A stretch of 64,000 nt of DNA from an uncultured Candidatus Melainabacteria bacterium (GCA_934754655.1 CAKVIC010000006.1:1-64000); one strand, 5' to 3'. Positions 45,704 to 54,077 are shown, counted from the stretch's first letter. Notes: generated by a model from the letters alone, not told the origin. Made by a program: numbers and translations.

Positions 45704-46264
45704 TTATGACGATACTGAATAAATTTTAATACAAGATTCTTCATCCCAAAGAGGAGAAAGACCTTTAGCTACATTATTATTAAACATTTCTGATGTTAAA
45801 TACGCTTTTGCATTTTCAATAGAATCAAATCCATGCAAAACTTGAACATCTTCATCTCTTACCAAAAGATTTTTGGTCAAAGCACCTTTAATTTCTTTTA
45901 AAACACTCCATTCTTCACCGTTAAAGCCTTTAATAAAACTATTCTTAATAGCTTCAAAAAATTCTAATACTCCAAAACCTACGTAAGCACCTGTCCCAGA
46001 ACTTTTTGTGATTGTTATTTTGTAATATTTGAAATTATCAAAATATGAAAGTCCGAAGTATCTTCTTTCATTTTATACCCAATTAAGGTTATCAACATAC
46101 TGACCTAACAATGTCCAATTTGTATCATCATTACTTTTTTCAACAATAAAATCACTAGGACAATGTGTTGATGCATCAGCTGAATTTCTTGCATTAATAC
46201 AAAACGCTTTAAATTTTGGCGATTCTTTTCTAAATTTTGTATGTTTATATTCCGAAAAATGTTT
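45704..46264 (-). pseudogene. Tail-fibre/discoidin-like fragment joined to a monooxygenase-like fragment
   Basis: Reading the minus strand from 46264, the frame gives SPKFKAFCINARNSADAS and DFIVEKSNDDTNWTLLGQYV, then a TAA (about 46079) and, in the same frame, RRYFGLSYFDNFKYYKITI to VGFGVLEFF. This matches the strand pattern of F5/8-type (discoidin) domains common in phage tail fibres. The last 85 residues (GEEWSVLKEIKGALTKNLL, GFDSIENAKAYLTSEMF) look like a small ABM-type enzyme. With an in-frame stop and no start codon it is a pseudogene, perhaps a chimera of two decayed genes. Confidence 0.6.
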
Positions 46265-46290
46265 TTAATTTTATAAAACCTTTTGCCCTA

Positions 46291-46339
46291 AATAATCAAA
46301 CCAAGTGTTACAAGAAATCATTTCATGTGTTCTTTTACA
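46291..46339 (+). repeat. 49-bp repeat, left copy
   Basis: It is identical or nearly so to 48253-48301 (contains CCAAGTGTTACAAGAAATC). The sequence from here to 46574 has no gene, but includes a hairpin near 46444-46468 (GGACTTTTTGAG / CTCAAAAGTCC). Confidence 0.85.
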
Positions 46340-46674
46340 ATTAGTCCAATTTGGATTTGATTGATTATATAAACTTTCCTAATTCTAGGCTAATAGAGGC
46401 TATTTTTCCGGAATGAGATTTAAGTTTCAAAGTACACCAAAAGGGACTTTTTGAGTGCTCAAAAGTCCACAAAATTTTCTAAATTTTTAATTAAATTTAC
46501 CTCTCCCCTTGAACACATTTTCCTCTTAGCTGTTGGACAAAATAAGTACTAAAAGCCTATTTTGAAATTTCTTGTATTTTGAGATGTGTCGAATTATCTT
46601 TGAGATTGGGATTTAGACTTGATTTTTACCATAACAAGAGTGATGAATGTCCTTGCAAAAGAAAGGATTTTGTA

Positions 46675-47049
46675 ATGATAGAAAAAGAGTATCAATTAAG
46701 CTTGGTTGACGACGTTAAACTGGCACGCATCAGCAGAGCTGATGACTTCAGTCCTCTGTCGCCAATCCGCTGTGGAACAAAGATTTTAAATCTTAAAACT
46801 AAAGAAATCGGTTTATTGATTTGCATTTGGAAAAATAAATTTGCTGATGGGGAAGTAAATTGTCTTGGATTTCTTCAACGCTCACAGAGTTTCGCTTTTA
46901 GCACTTCGTGCAAGTCGGCTCAATCTGTTCGCTATCCGAGTTTCACCCGTACAGAAATCCGCTTTACAACTTATGTAGATAAGCAAGGGAAAATATACAA
47001 TATTGAATTAGATAACATCAGAGGTTTTGAAGATGATTTTGAGAAATAA
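46675..47049 (+). CDS. Small protein with an in-frame repeat insertion
   Basis: The start is the ATG at 46675 with AAAGGA seven bases upstream, giving 124 residues. The N-terminal part (MIEKEYQLSLVDDVKLARI, GTKILNLKTKEIGLLICIW) and the end (YVDKQGKIYNIELDNIRGF) look like one small domain. The middle (LQRSQSFAFSTSCKSAQSV, RYPSFTRTEIRF) is encoded by dispersed-repeat DNA: bases 46915-46938 are identical to 55733-55756 in a non-coding repeat block. The repeat appears to have entered the gene without breaking its frame. Function is unknown. Confidence 0.55.
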   Translation: MIEKEYQLSLVDDVKLARISRADDFSPLSPIRCGTKILNLKTKEIGLLICIWKNKFADGEVNCLGFLQRSQSFAFSTSCKSAQSVRYPSFTRTEIRFTTYVDKQGKIYNIELDNIRGFEDDFEK

Positions 47050-47059
47050 ATTAACATAA

Positions 47060-47266
47060 GAAACTCTGAATATTTCTTATTTTGAATTTAGAAAACGTTT
47101 TGCAAGAGAATTACAAATAGAATTTGAAAGTTACCGTCAAACTCAGTTAAATAAATATTCTTACAAAATTAAATATAACAATTCCATTGAACAAGATTTT
47201 TGCTTTGACCTTCAATGGAATTTTAATCATTTTAGCAATTCAAATTGGTACGTAGAAAGAATGTAA
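47060..47266 (+). pseudogene. Gene fragment without start codon
   Basis: The frame is open from a stop at 47057 to a TAA at 47264-47266 and encodes YFEFRKRFARELQIEFESY and FCFDLQWNFNHFSNSNWYV. The composition is protein-like, but no ATG, GTG or TTG opens the frame. It is probably the 3' end of a lost gene. From here to 47417 nothing else is seen. Confidence 0.4.
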
Positions 47267-47417
47267 CAAACCTTGTTCAAAACGTGTTCAAAATCCGTCT
47301 CATTGAATTTTTATTTGTTATTGGTATAAATTTAACTCTAAAAAAATAAAACCAAAAATAAATTTTGAAAAATTTATCAAATTAACTACTACAAAATTAT
47401 GTACATTCTTGTATAAA

Positions 47418-48038
47418 TTAATATACAAATCTATTTTCGTTACAAATATATGCTACGAGTTTTGCATTTGGAAATTTTCCAACTCCTAAATCAATACCAA
47501 TTTTATCTGATTCAACCAATGGAGTTGCAAATGGAGTGTGTCCAAAGATTACCTTTTGCTTTAACTTATGTTTATGATTGAAGAAGTTTTCTCTGATAAA
47601 CAAGAAATCTTCTAACTCCTGTTTTTCTAGTGGCTTATCAGGTCTAATCCCCGCATGAACAAATAGAAACTTATCTGTGAGGTAATATGTTTTTAAACTA
47701 CAAAAAAAATCTCCATGAATTTTAAAGATATTATCAATAGAACCATAGCTATCAATTGTTTGTAATCCACCATACTCAAGAAATTGACTTTTAAAATAAT
47801 CGTTACCCTCATTGGCTTTTAAGAGATAATAACAATGATTTCCTAAAAGGAATTCACAATGACAAGTTTTAGACAATTGCAATAGGGTTTCAACAACTTC
47901 TTTTGAGTAATAACCCCTATCTATGTAATCACCAAGGAATACCACAGTATCGTCTATTTGTGGTTTTAGTTTGATTAATAAATTATTTAGTTTATGCACC
48001 TCGCCATGTATAGCGGCTATTGCTATAAGTCTGCTCAT
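47418..48038 (-). CDS. Metallophosphoesterase of the PP2A/ApaH type with altered first motif
   Basis: The 206-residue protein has GDYIDRG at 36-42, LLGNHC at 64-69, FVHAGIRPDKP and VIFGHTPF in the usual order of serine/threonine phosphatases and diadenosine tetraphosphatases. The first motif, normally GDIHG, reads AAIHG (residues 8-12), so the aspartate metal ligand is absent. The usual GNHE/D reads GNHC. It may be inactive, use different metals or have a changed role. It lies in the accessory zone between two repeats. Confidence 0.8.
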   Translation of the reverse strand: MSRLIAIAAIHGEVHKLNNLLIKLKPQIDDTVVFLGDYIDRGYYSKEVVETLLQLSKTCHCEFLLGNHCYYLLKANEGNDYFKSQFLEYGGLQTIDSYGSIDNIFKIHGDFFCSLKTYYLTDKFLFVHAGIRPDKPLEKQELEDFLFIRENFFNHKHKLKQKVIFGHTPFATPLVESDKIGIDLGVGKFPNAKLVAYICNENRFVY

Positions 48039-48252
48039 TTCATTTTAAGTCCATACTATTCAACTTCTATTAAATCTTTTGAATCTGATTTCATTTATGG
48101 GACCATAGGAGAAATTATACCATGGATATTTTAGATAGATTAACAAAATCAAATTTTAGGAACAGATCTCATTTGTATTTATAGTTTAATTTATGAAAAC
48201 CAAGAGAAAATTGATTATTAAATAGTAAAATTTTTGAGTTAACATTGCCCAA

Positions 48253-48301
48253 AATAATCAAACCAAGTGTTACAAGAAATCATTTCATGTGTTCTTTTAC
48301 A
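48253..48301 (+). repeat. 49-bp repeat, right copy, joined to the 30-bp repeat
   Basis: The 49-bp sequence from 46291-46339 is followed here directly by the 30-bp sequence from 41872-41901. The stretch is thus a junction assembled from two places in the accessory zone. Confidence 0.85.
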
Positions 48302-48331
48302 TTCTCGCTATCGGATTATTGCTCCACGCTA
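48302..48331 (+). repeat. 30-bp repeat, distal copy
   Basis: Identical to 41872-41901 beside tRNA-Asp. Same orientation, 6.4 kb apart. It marks the right edge of the accessory zone, 34 bp before the DUF2997 gene end. Confidence 0.85.
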
Positions 48332-48364
48332 ACAAAGTTTGTAAAAATATAGAAAAAATTTAAT

Positions 48365-48580
48365 TTAATCATATTTTATATTTATATTATTCTTTTCAGG
48401 AGTATATTCTTCTTGCTCTGTTTCATAATATTCTTGTGATAATTGTGTATCTAAAATTTTTACATCAACAATTTTTTTTAAAATTTCAATATAATCTAGA
48501 CATTTTTTACCTTTTACTCCTTGTGTTTCCATTTGAATTTCGCCGTTTGGTAACAATTTTATTTGTAATTTTTTTGTCAT
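48365..48580 (-). CDS. DUF2997-family protein
   Basis: The 71-residue protein matches the DUF2997 pattern: a strand pair LQIKLLPNGEIQMETQGVKG followed by KKCLDYIEILKKIVD. A short acidic tail follows. DUF2997 genes sit next to DUF1257 (Ycf35) genes in cyanobacteria, as here. AGGA precedes the ATG, 8 bp after the DUF1257-like gene. It is the last gene of a five-gene operon. Biochemical function is unknown. Confidence 0.8.
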   Translation of the reverse strand: MTKKLQIKLLPNGEIQMETQGVKGKKCLDYIEILKKIVDVKILDTQLSQEYYETEQEEYTPEKNNINIKYD

Positions 48581-48588
48581 ATCTTTTC

Positions 48589-49143
48589 CTATTCTTCTAA
48601 ATTAATAGTTAAAATTATGGTATTATCTTCTAACACCTCTTCTTCTTCTACATTCATATTATTTTCTTTTAATTTTTCAAGAATATGTATATATGCTTCT
48701 TCTTGCACATTTAAAGTATATTCATTGTTTAAATCATTAATTTTTTCATCAATTTTACAATTTTCAGGACATATAATATTTAAATTGTATTGAGAATTAA
48801 CATTATTTTTTTCAAATTTTAAAGTATAATTATCAACTTTACATATAATTTTATCATTATTTACACTTAGATTCTCTACACCATATTCTTTTAAAGTTTT
48901 TATCAACAATTTACCATCTGTATATGCTGTTATGTATGTAGTTTCTGCAATATTTATATTTTGGATATCATGAAATTTTTTAACATCATTTTTTAAATCT
49001 GCAATATCGCTAGAAAAATCTTTAATTTCAAATTCATGATTTTGTATTACTTTTTTTTTTGCCATATAGCCAACTGAGCCAAGTGCAACACCGGCTATTA
49101 CGTATGCTAAACTTACTGGTAAAGCAATTATCGTGCAGGACAT
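48589..49143 (-). CDS. DUF1257 (Ycf35)-like protein with membrane anchor
   Basis: The 184-residue protein has an N-terminal membrane helix (IIALPVSLAYVIAGVALGSV) and a short coiled coil (about 35-60), which plastid and cyanobacterial Ycf35 lack. The rest follows the DUF1257 pattern: AYTDGKLLIKTLKEYGVENL, then YTLNVQEEAYIHILEKLKE and VEEEEVLEDNTIILTINLE at the end. GGAG precedes the ATG, and it lies 15 bp after the Ycf46-like gene. The family accompanies Ycf46; its role is unknown. Confidence 0.75.
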   Translation of the reverse strand: MSCTIIALPVSLAYVIAGVALGSVGYMAKKKVIQNHEFEIKDFSSDIADLKNDVKKFHDIQNINIAETTYITAYTDGKLLIKTLKEYGVENLSVNNDKIICKVDNYTLKFEKNNVNSQYNLNIICPENCKIDEKINDLNNEYTLNVQEEAYIHILEKLKENNMNVEEEEVLEDNTIILTINLEE

Positions 49144-49158
49144 AATTTTCTCCTTTTA

Positions 49159-50775
49159 TTAAAAATCTAATGTTCTTCCACCACGGCTTAAGGTAACATT
49201 TTTTTCATCAATATCTTTTGAATATGTTTTCATTTGCGAAGTTTTAGTTGCAGAAACAGCTCTTACATTTGCCCAAGCTCTCAACGCAACAACTTGTTCT
49301 TTTTGTGTTGTTGATAAAGGAACTGTATTAAATATATTTTTTTCTAAATCTTCAAACAATAACGGTCTATTTTCAAAAAAAGCGTCACACAAAGAAGAAA
49401 TAATCACTTGTTCAATTTCAGAACCGATGAAACCTTCTGTTTTTTCCGCAAGAATACTACATATATTTTTTACTTTAATTATTTCAGATGCAACATCCTT
49501 ATCTTTTAATCGTTTTTCAAGATGAAGTTTAAAAATTTCTTTTCGTTCTTCTAAAGTTGGTAAATCGACAAAAAATATTTCATCAAAACGCCCTTTTCTT
49601 AATAATTCTGGAGGTAAAGTATTTATATTGTTGGCAGTTGCAATGACAAAAACTGGCGCTTCTTTTTCCTGCATCCAAGTTAAAAATTGTCCGAAAACCC
49701 TTGATGATACTCCGCTATCACTATTACACCCCAAGCCACTTAATCCTTTTTCTATTTCATCAATCCATAAAATAGATGGAGCAACTGCTTCTGCAGTAGA
49801 TAGTGCGCGTCGCAAGTTTTCTTCTGAACTTCCAACAAGACCTGAAAAAACTTTACCAAAATCTAATTTTAAAAGTGGTAATTGCCAAATTGTACTCATT
49901 GCTTTTGCCGTCAAGCTTTTACCGCATCCCGGAACGCCTGTAACCAAAACTCCTTTAGGTGCAGGAATGCAATATTTTTTAGCTTGTTCTGACCAAGAAT
50001 TGTTACGCTTTAATAGCCATGTTTTTAAATTTTCCAGTCCACCTATATCATTTATTGAATAATTTGATTTTATAAATTCTAAAATTCCTATTTTTTTGAT
50101 AACCTGTACCTTTTCTTCTAAAATAATTGGTAAATCTTTTATTGAAATTTCGCCATCATTTACCATTGCTAATGCAAAAGCACTTTCTGCCTCTTGCAAA
50201 GTTAATCCTAAAGCCGCTTTGCAAAGTTTATCTTTATCTTCATCATTTAATGATGAAGATTTTACATTTTTATTTTGTATAACCATGTTATTAAATTTTG
50301 CACGGATTTCTTCCAATGTTGGTAATGGAAAATCATAAATTGTAATTTCTTTTTGCAAACTTTCAGGTATTACAAGCTGTGGAGCAATAAAAAATATTGT
50401 TTTTCTAACGTTTCCTAATTTTAATTCTGGAATTATATCACGAATTTTTCTAATAACATTGTAATCAGGTACTCTATTATTTACACCAAAATTTGTATGA
50501 AAATCATATAAAATAAATACAGAATCCTTATCATATTTTCTTATAAATTCTAGCATTTTTGCCGAACAACAAGTATCTGCAATCGGTTTTTGAGTATCAA
50601 TATTAACCATACCCGCTGATTGAGTCCAAGTATAAACTTCTCTTGGATATTTTACTTGCTTTTCATCTTCTACAATTGAGCGAATATGCTTTGTAACTCT
50701 ATCTTCTTCAAATGTGGTTATGTATATCAACGGGAATCTTGCTCTTATAAGATTCGATAATTTGTATGTACTCAT
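49159..50775 (-). CDS. Ycf46-like AAA ATPase
   Basis: The 538-residue protein has an inactive-looking N-terminal P-loop-like half (LIRARFPLIYITTFEEDRV, YDKDSVFILYDFH). A full AAA module follows: Walker A GVPGCGKS at 280-287, Walker B LWIDE at 336-340, sensor-1 IATANN, and an arginine finger region in PPELLRKGRFDEIFFVDLP. This two-part layout is that of Ycf46, a plastid/cyanobacterial ATPase tied to inorganic carbon use in one cyanobacterium. A non-photosynthetic organism must use it otherwise. AAAGGA precedes the ATG. Core of the five-gene operon. Confidence 0.88.
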   Translation of the reverse strand: MSTYKLSNLIRARFPLIYITTFEEDRVTKHIRSIVEDEKQVKYPREVYTWTQSAGMVNIDTQKPIADTCCSAKMLEFIRKYDKDSVFILYDFHTNFGVNNRVPDYNVIRKIRDIIPELKLGNVRKTIFFIAPQLVIPESLQKEITIYDFPLPTLEEIRAKFNNMVIQNKNVKSSSLNDEDKDKLCKAALGLTLQEAESAFALAMVNDGEISIKDLPIILEEKVQVIKKIGILEFIKSNYSINDIGGLENLKTWLLKRNNSWSEQAKKYCIPAPKGVLVTGVPGCGKSLTAKAMSTIWQLPLLKLDFGKVFSGLVGSSEENLRRALSTAEAVAPSILWIDEIEKGLSGLGCNSDSGVSSRVFGQFLTWMQEKEAPVFVIATANNINTLPPELLRKGRFDEIFFVDLPTLEERKEIFKLHLEKRLKDKDVASEIIKVKNICSILAEKTEGFIGSEIEQVIISSLCDAFFENRPLLFEDLEKNIFNTVPLSTTQKEQVVALRAWANVRAVSATKTSQMKTYSKDIDEKNVTLSRGGRTLDF

Positions 50776-50807
50776 ACTTTCCTTTCTATTTTTTAAACAA
50801 TATTTAA

Positions 50808-51404
50808 TTAAGAATTTAATAATTTTTTTAACTTTATATTTTTCAATATTTCATCAAAATTACCCATTCCATTCATAAATATTATACCATTATTATCAAT
50901 ATTCAACTCCACCTTGTTAGTGTATTTTTCAAAGATTGTTTCATTGTATCTATTTGTTAAAAAATGATATTTTTGATTTTTTGAGCCACACCAAGGGCGA
51001 GAATAATCTAATTCTTCGATTTTAAATTCACCATCTATTAATAAATCAATATTATTTAACAATTTTTTGTGACTTAAATTTTTTTCTAAATTTTCCAATA
51101 TATCGCCGCTGAAACACAAAACTCCAAGATTATGTTGTTTACATGTTTCTGCTATCTCGCCTAATGCTTCTGATTGTTCAAAGGGTTCGCCACCTAAAAA
51201 AGTGACTCCTTCTATATTTTTTTGACTTAAAATGTCTTTTATAATATCTTTTGTATCATATAAATCTCCCCCACTATGCGACCAAGTATGTGTTGCTTGA
51301 CAACCTTTGCAGTGACGAGAACAGCCTTGGACCCATATACAATATCGAGTTTGTGGACCTTCAACTTTGGTATGTTTTAAAATTTTAAACACTCTTAATT
51401 TCAT
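50808..51404 (-). CDS. Radical SAM protein of the NrdG/activating-enzyme type
   Basis: The 198-residue protein has C-x3-C-x2-C at C28, C32 and C35 (VQGCSRHCKGCQ), VTFLGGEPFEQSEALGE, and DLLIDGEFKIEELDYSRPW, the pattern of NrdG-like enzymes that make glycyl radicals. No glycyl-radical enzyme gene is near, so it more likely modifies another partner, perhaps in this operon. Its ATG overlaps the upstream HhH gene stop by 4 bp and the Ycf46-like gene follows after 32 bp. Confidence 0.85.
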   Translation of the reverse strand: MKLRVFKILKHTKVEGPQTRYCIWVQGCSRHCKGCQATHTWSHSGGDLYDTKDIIKDILSQKNIEGVTFLGGEPFEQSEALGEIAETCKQHNLGVLCFSGDILENLEKNLSHKKLLNNIDLLIDGEFKIEELDYSRPWCGSKNQKYHFLTNRYNETIFEKYTNKVELNIDNNGIIFMNGMGNFDEILKNIKLKKLLNS

Positions 51405-52267
51405 AAATCAATTTGTCTTTCTTTTTTTAAACTGATTTTAATATTACCTTGCATTTTATTTATACAAATTAAATTTTTTAACCGTTCTTGCTTTCTAGAT
51501 TCGATTTTTAAATATTCAAAAAATTCGTCTATATTTTTAAATCCACCAATTTCTTCACGTTTTTTTATTGCTCTTTTTGATAAAACAATACTAATTCCGG
51601 GAAGTTCAGTCATTTCAATTTCAGAACAATTATTAATATCAATTTTATTTTTTTGATTTATTGCCGTATGTTGTTCTTTCGAAGGATTAAAATTTGAATT
51701 TTTTAACTGTTGTTTTAAACAGTCTATTTCATAAAGTCCGCATAGCTCAAGTAATCTTTTATATGATGTATTGTAATCATAGGTACTACAAAACAAATTC
51801 CAAATTTCATCTACAGAATAAATTTTAGATTTAGTTATTATAAATGTATTATAAAATTCCGATTCATTATCCACTTTTTCTGTACCAATAATTATTTTAT
51901 CATTTGTCAATTTTAATGAGCAATATTTATTTGAAATTCGCAAATCTCGCCATATATCGTTAAAAGGAGATAAAAAGATTTTTACGTTATTTAAAGCTTT
52001 TATGCGTAGTTCTTTTTGTGATTGTTGAATATAAGTTGGATTATTGATGGATAAATCACTAAAGCTTGAATAATCCCCTTTTAATGAACCTTGACTTGTA
52101 TCCCAATATTTAAAAAGAGTTCGGTTTTCATTATAATTGAAACTAATATATAAACTCAAAAAAGTTGCGATTGCAAGATGTCCTAAAATTGGCATATTAG
52201 GGGAACTAATAATACAAAATAAAAACACAATTATAAAAACAATTATAAAAATTAGTGGCTTATCCAT
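51401..52267 (-). CDS. Membrane-anchored helix-hairpin-helix protein
   Basis: The 288-residue protein has two N-terminal membrane helices (LIFIIVFIIVFLFCIISS and LGHLAIATFLSLYISF). A mixed soluble region of about 150 residues follows, then a ComEA-type helix-hairpin-helix at about 208-255 (KIDINNCSEIEMTELPGI, RAIKKREEIGGFKNIDEF). The tail is basic. HhH modules bind DNA non-specifically, or act as protein modules in secretion. It is the first gene of the operon, and TATAAT six bases before its ATG predicts a leaderless message. Confidence 0.75.
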   Translation of the reverse strand: MDKPLIFIIVFIIVFLFCIISSPNMPILGHLAIATFLSLYISFNYNENRTLFKYWDTSQGSLKGDYSSFSDLSINNPTYIQQSQKELRIKALNNVKIFLSPFNDIWRDLRISNKYCSLKLTNDKIIIGTEKVDNESEFYNTFIITKSKIYSVDEIWNLFCSTYDYNTSYKRLLELCGLYEIDCLKQQLKNSNFNPSKEQHTAINQKNKIDINNCSEIEMTELPGISIVLSKRAIKKREEIGGFKNIDEFFEYLKIESRKQERLKNLICINKMQGNIKISLKKERQIDL

Positions 52268-52273
52268 GTATTA

Positions 52274-52279
52274 ATTATA
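52274..52279 (-). promoter_or_regulatory. -10 box six bases before the HhH gene (leaderless operon start)
   Basis: On the minus strand TATAAT (52274-52279) is followed by TAATAC and the ATG at 52267. No ribosome binding site precedes the ATG. Confidence 0.6.
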
Positions 52280-52388
52280 TTTAAACATTTTAATATTTTC
52301 ATACTCTATAATTATGAATTTAGAATTTACTGATAAAAAATATTTATTCCCCTCTTGCATTTTATTTTTTTTCGTGCAAAAATTGAGT

Positions 52389-53084
52389 ATGGAAATAAAG
52401 TGTAAAACATACCCTAAATATACATTTAGACATCGACATTGGTCGGAAGCCAATTTTGGACGTAGCAAGGACAAATTGAAACAGAGTTCGGTGTGCGTGC
52501 GAGAAATTAACGAGGGTGTGTGTGAAAATAAAGACAAGTTTGAAAAGAAATCGGTTGAGAATGCAAATTCTGCCGGTTTTTTGAGTTTTAGAGCCAATCG
52601 CTTTGATAGGTATTGTAAAAATATTAATCATACTTTTGAACACAAAGTTATTTATGCAAAAATTGAAAAAGAACTTTTTGGTAAATGTTCTATTAATAGC
52701 ATTACACACGATTTAGATAAAATGATTTTATATTTGTTTGGATTTTCGCATAAATTTGTTTCAAAATTCCACAGAAAACATTCTGAACATCATTTTGAAA
52801 GTGGCAAAAATATGAATTTAAAAAGTATGCTTTGTGATAATATAGCGTCATCACCAGTATTTAAGCCTGAAAAAAAATATAATTTGCGTGATTTTTATAA
52901 AATAAGTAACGAACTTAAGCAAGTTAAAGGGTTCGGTGATTTGCTTGAAGAATATAATTATGGCGAATCTCTTGATTATGATAAAATCAAATCTTCTAGC
53001 AACAAAATTAATAATATTAAAAAAATTGCAGAAGTTTTGACAACTCCGATAGCATTGATTTTTAACGCTTTTACAATCAACTAA
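52389..53084 (+). CDS. Hypothetical protein with His/Asp-rich motif
   Basis: I prefer the ATG at 52389 (231 residues), because the TATAAT at 52307-52312 would start transcription after the earlier ATG at 52314. The first 70 residues are basic and low in order. The core reads INSITHDLDKMILYLFGF then KFHRKHSEHHFESGKNMN, a spaced His-Asp and His-x3-HH arrangement that could bind metal. It resembles small phosphohydrolase-like (HD-like) domains such as DUF5662, but this is tentative. The 3' end overlaps the yjbQ-like gene by 8 bp on the opposite strand. Confidence 0.5.
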   Translation: MEIKCKTYPKYTFRHRHWSEANFGRSKDKLKQSSVCVREINEGVCENKDKFEKKSVENANSAGFLSFRANRFDRYCKNINHTFEHKVIYAKIEKELFGKCSINSITHDLDKMILYLFGFSHKFVSKFHRKHSEHHFESGKNMNLKSMLCDNIASSPVFKPEKKYNLRDFYKISNELKQVKGFGDLLEEYNYGESLDYDKIKSSSNKINNIKKIAEVLTTPIALIFNAFTIN

Positions 53085-53493
53085 TTATTTGAACATTTAT
53101 TGTTCTAGAACGTTGCTTATTGTCAAAATCAAGCAAAATAATTTGTTGCCAAGTTCCTAAGCTTAAAATTCCATCAATTAATGAGATACAAACAGAAGTT
53201 CCTACAAGCGCTGAACGCACGTGTGCATAGCCATTACCATCATGCCAAATTTCATCATGATGATATTCTTTTCCGGTTGGTGCAAGTATTTCCAAAGCTT
53301 CTTGTAAATCTTGTATTAATCCGTTTTCGTATTCAATTGTAGTTATCGCAGAAGTACTGCTTTGTACCGATACGCATACAAATGCGTCGCGCAATTCGTG
53401 TTTATAAACACAATTTTGTACATGTTTTGTAATATCGATTATATCAGTATTTCCTTCGGTGTTTATGTTAAACTTTTCATTAATAATAGTCAT
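53077..53493 (-). CDS. YjbQ/UPF0047-family protein
   Basis: The 138-residue protein belongs to the YjbQ fold: VCVSVQSSTSAITTIEYENG, the conserved EYHHDEIWHDGNGYAHVRSAL with catalytic-site His residues, and LGTWQQIILLDFD. Members have weak thiamin-phosphate synthase activity, though the natural reaction is unclear. It is last in the PNP-rqcP-VTT-yjbQ operon, 2 bp after the membrane protein gene. Confidence 0.9.
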   Translation of the reverse strand: MTIINEKFNINTEGNTDIIDITKHVQNCVYKHELRDAFVCVSVQSSTSAITTIEYENGLIQDLQEALEILAPTGKEYHHDEIWHDGNGYAHVRSALVGTSVCISLIDGILSLGTWQQIILLDFDNKQRSRTINVQIIS

Positions 53494-53495
53494 TT

Positions 53496-54077
53496 TTACT
53501 CACTCTTTTTAATAAAACTATGTCTTTTTTTGTAAACGATAATACAAAATATTATAATTAAAATACTGACTGCTGCGATTACCAGTTCTATGTATTGTTT
53601 TACAGCCGCGCCAAAAAACATTAAAACAAGGCTGACTAAATAAAATCTTGCCCCACGACCTAAAACGCTTACAAAAAAGAATTTCCAAAAATTCATTTCC
53701 AAAATTCCGCTACCTATTGTAAAAATTTTGTATGGAATAGGTGTGAATGCTGAGAAAAATACAGCAAAAGAGCCATATTCTTGATAAAGTTTTTCAACCG
53801 CATCAAGTTTATCAGCATTTTTTCTGAATAAAAAATTAAAAACCGGACGTCCGCCAAACAATCCGATAAAATAACCAATTGCACCGCCTAGCGCAGATGC
53901 CAATGTACAAATAGTTGCATAATATAACGCTTTTTCGGGTTTGGCTAAATCCATTGCAATAAGCAAAAAATCAGGTGGCGGAATTAGAAAAAAACTTTCA
54001 ATGCAAGAATTTAGTGCTAATCCTTGCACTCCCATTGCTTGAAACCAATTATTCATATTTACAAATATTTCGTGCAT
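53496..54077 (-). CDS. DedA/VTT-domain membrane protein (YqaA type)
   Basis: The 193-residue inner membrane protein has the VTT core: LNSCIESFFLIPPPDFLLIAM, GGAIGYFIGLFGGRPVF, FSAFTPIPYKIFTIGSG with the G/P-rich re-entrant motif, and SVLGRGARFYLVS. VTT proteins have been linked to lipid flipping and membrane homeostasis. It is 8 bp after the S4-domain gene. Confidence 0.85.
   Translation of the reverse strand: MHEIFVNMNNWFQAMGVQGLALNSCIESFFLIPPPDFLLIAMDLAKPEKALYYATICTLASALGGAIGYFIGLFGGRPVFNFLFRKNADKLDAVEKLYQEYGSFAVFFSAFTPIPYKIFTIGSGILEMNFWKFFFVSVLGRGARFYLVSLVLMFFGAAVKQYIELVIAAVSILIIIFCIIVYKKRHSFIKKSE

Noticed and set aside
46579..46674. Upstream extension of the gene at 46675
   Set aside because: The strong AAAGGA site and ATG lie at 46675; the first 32 codons have no ribosome site.
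52271..52709. Antisense open frames of 108 and 115 residues
   Set aside because: They lie opposite the gene at 52389, lack ribosome sites and have shadow-like composition.
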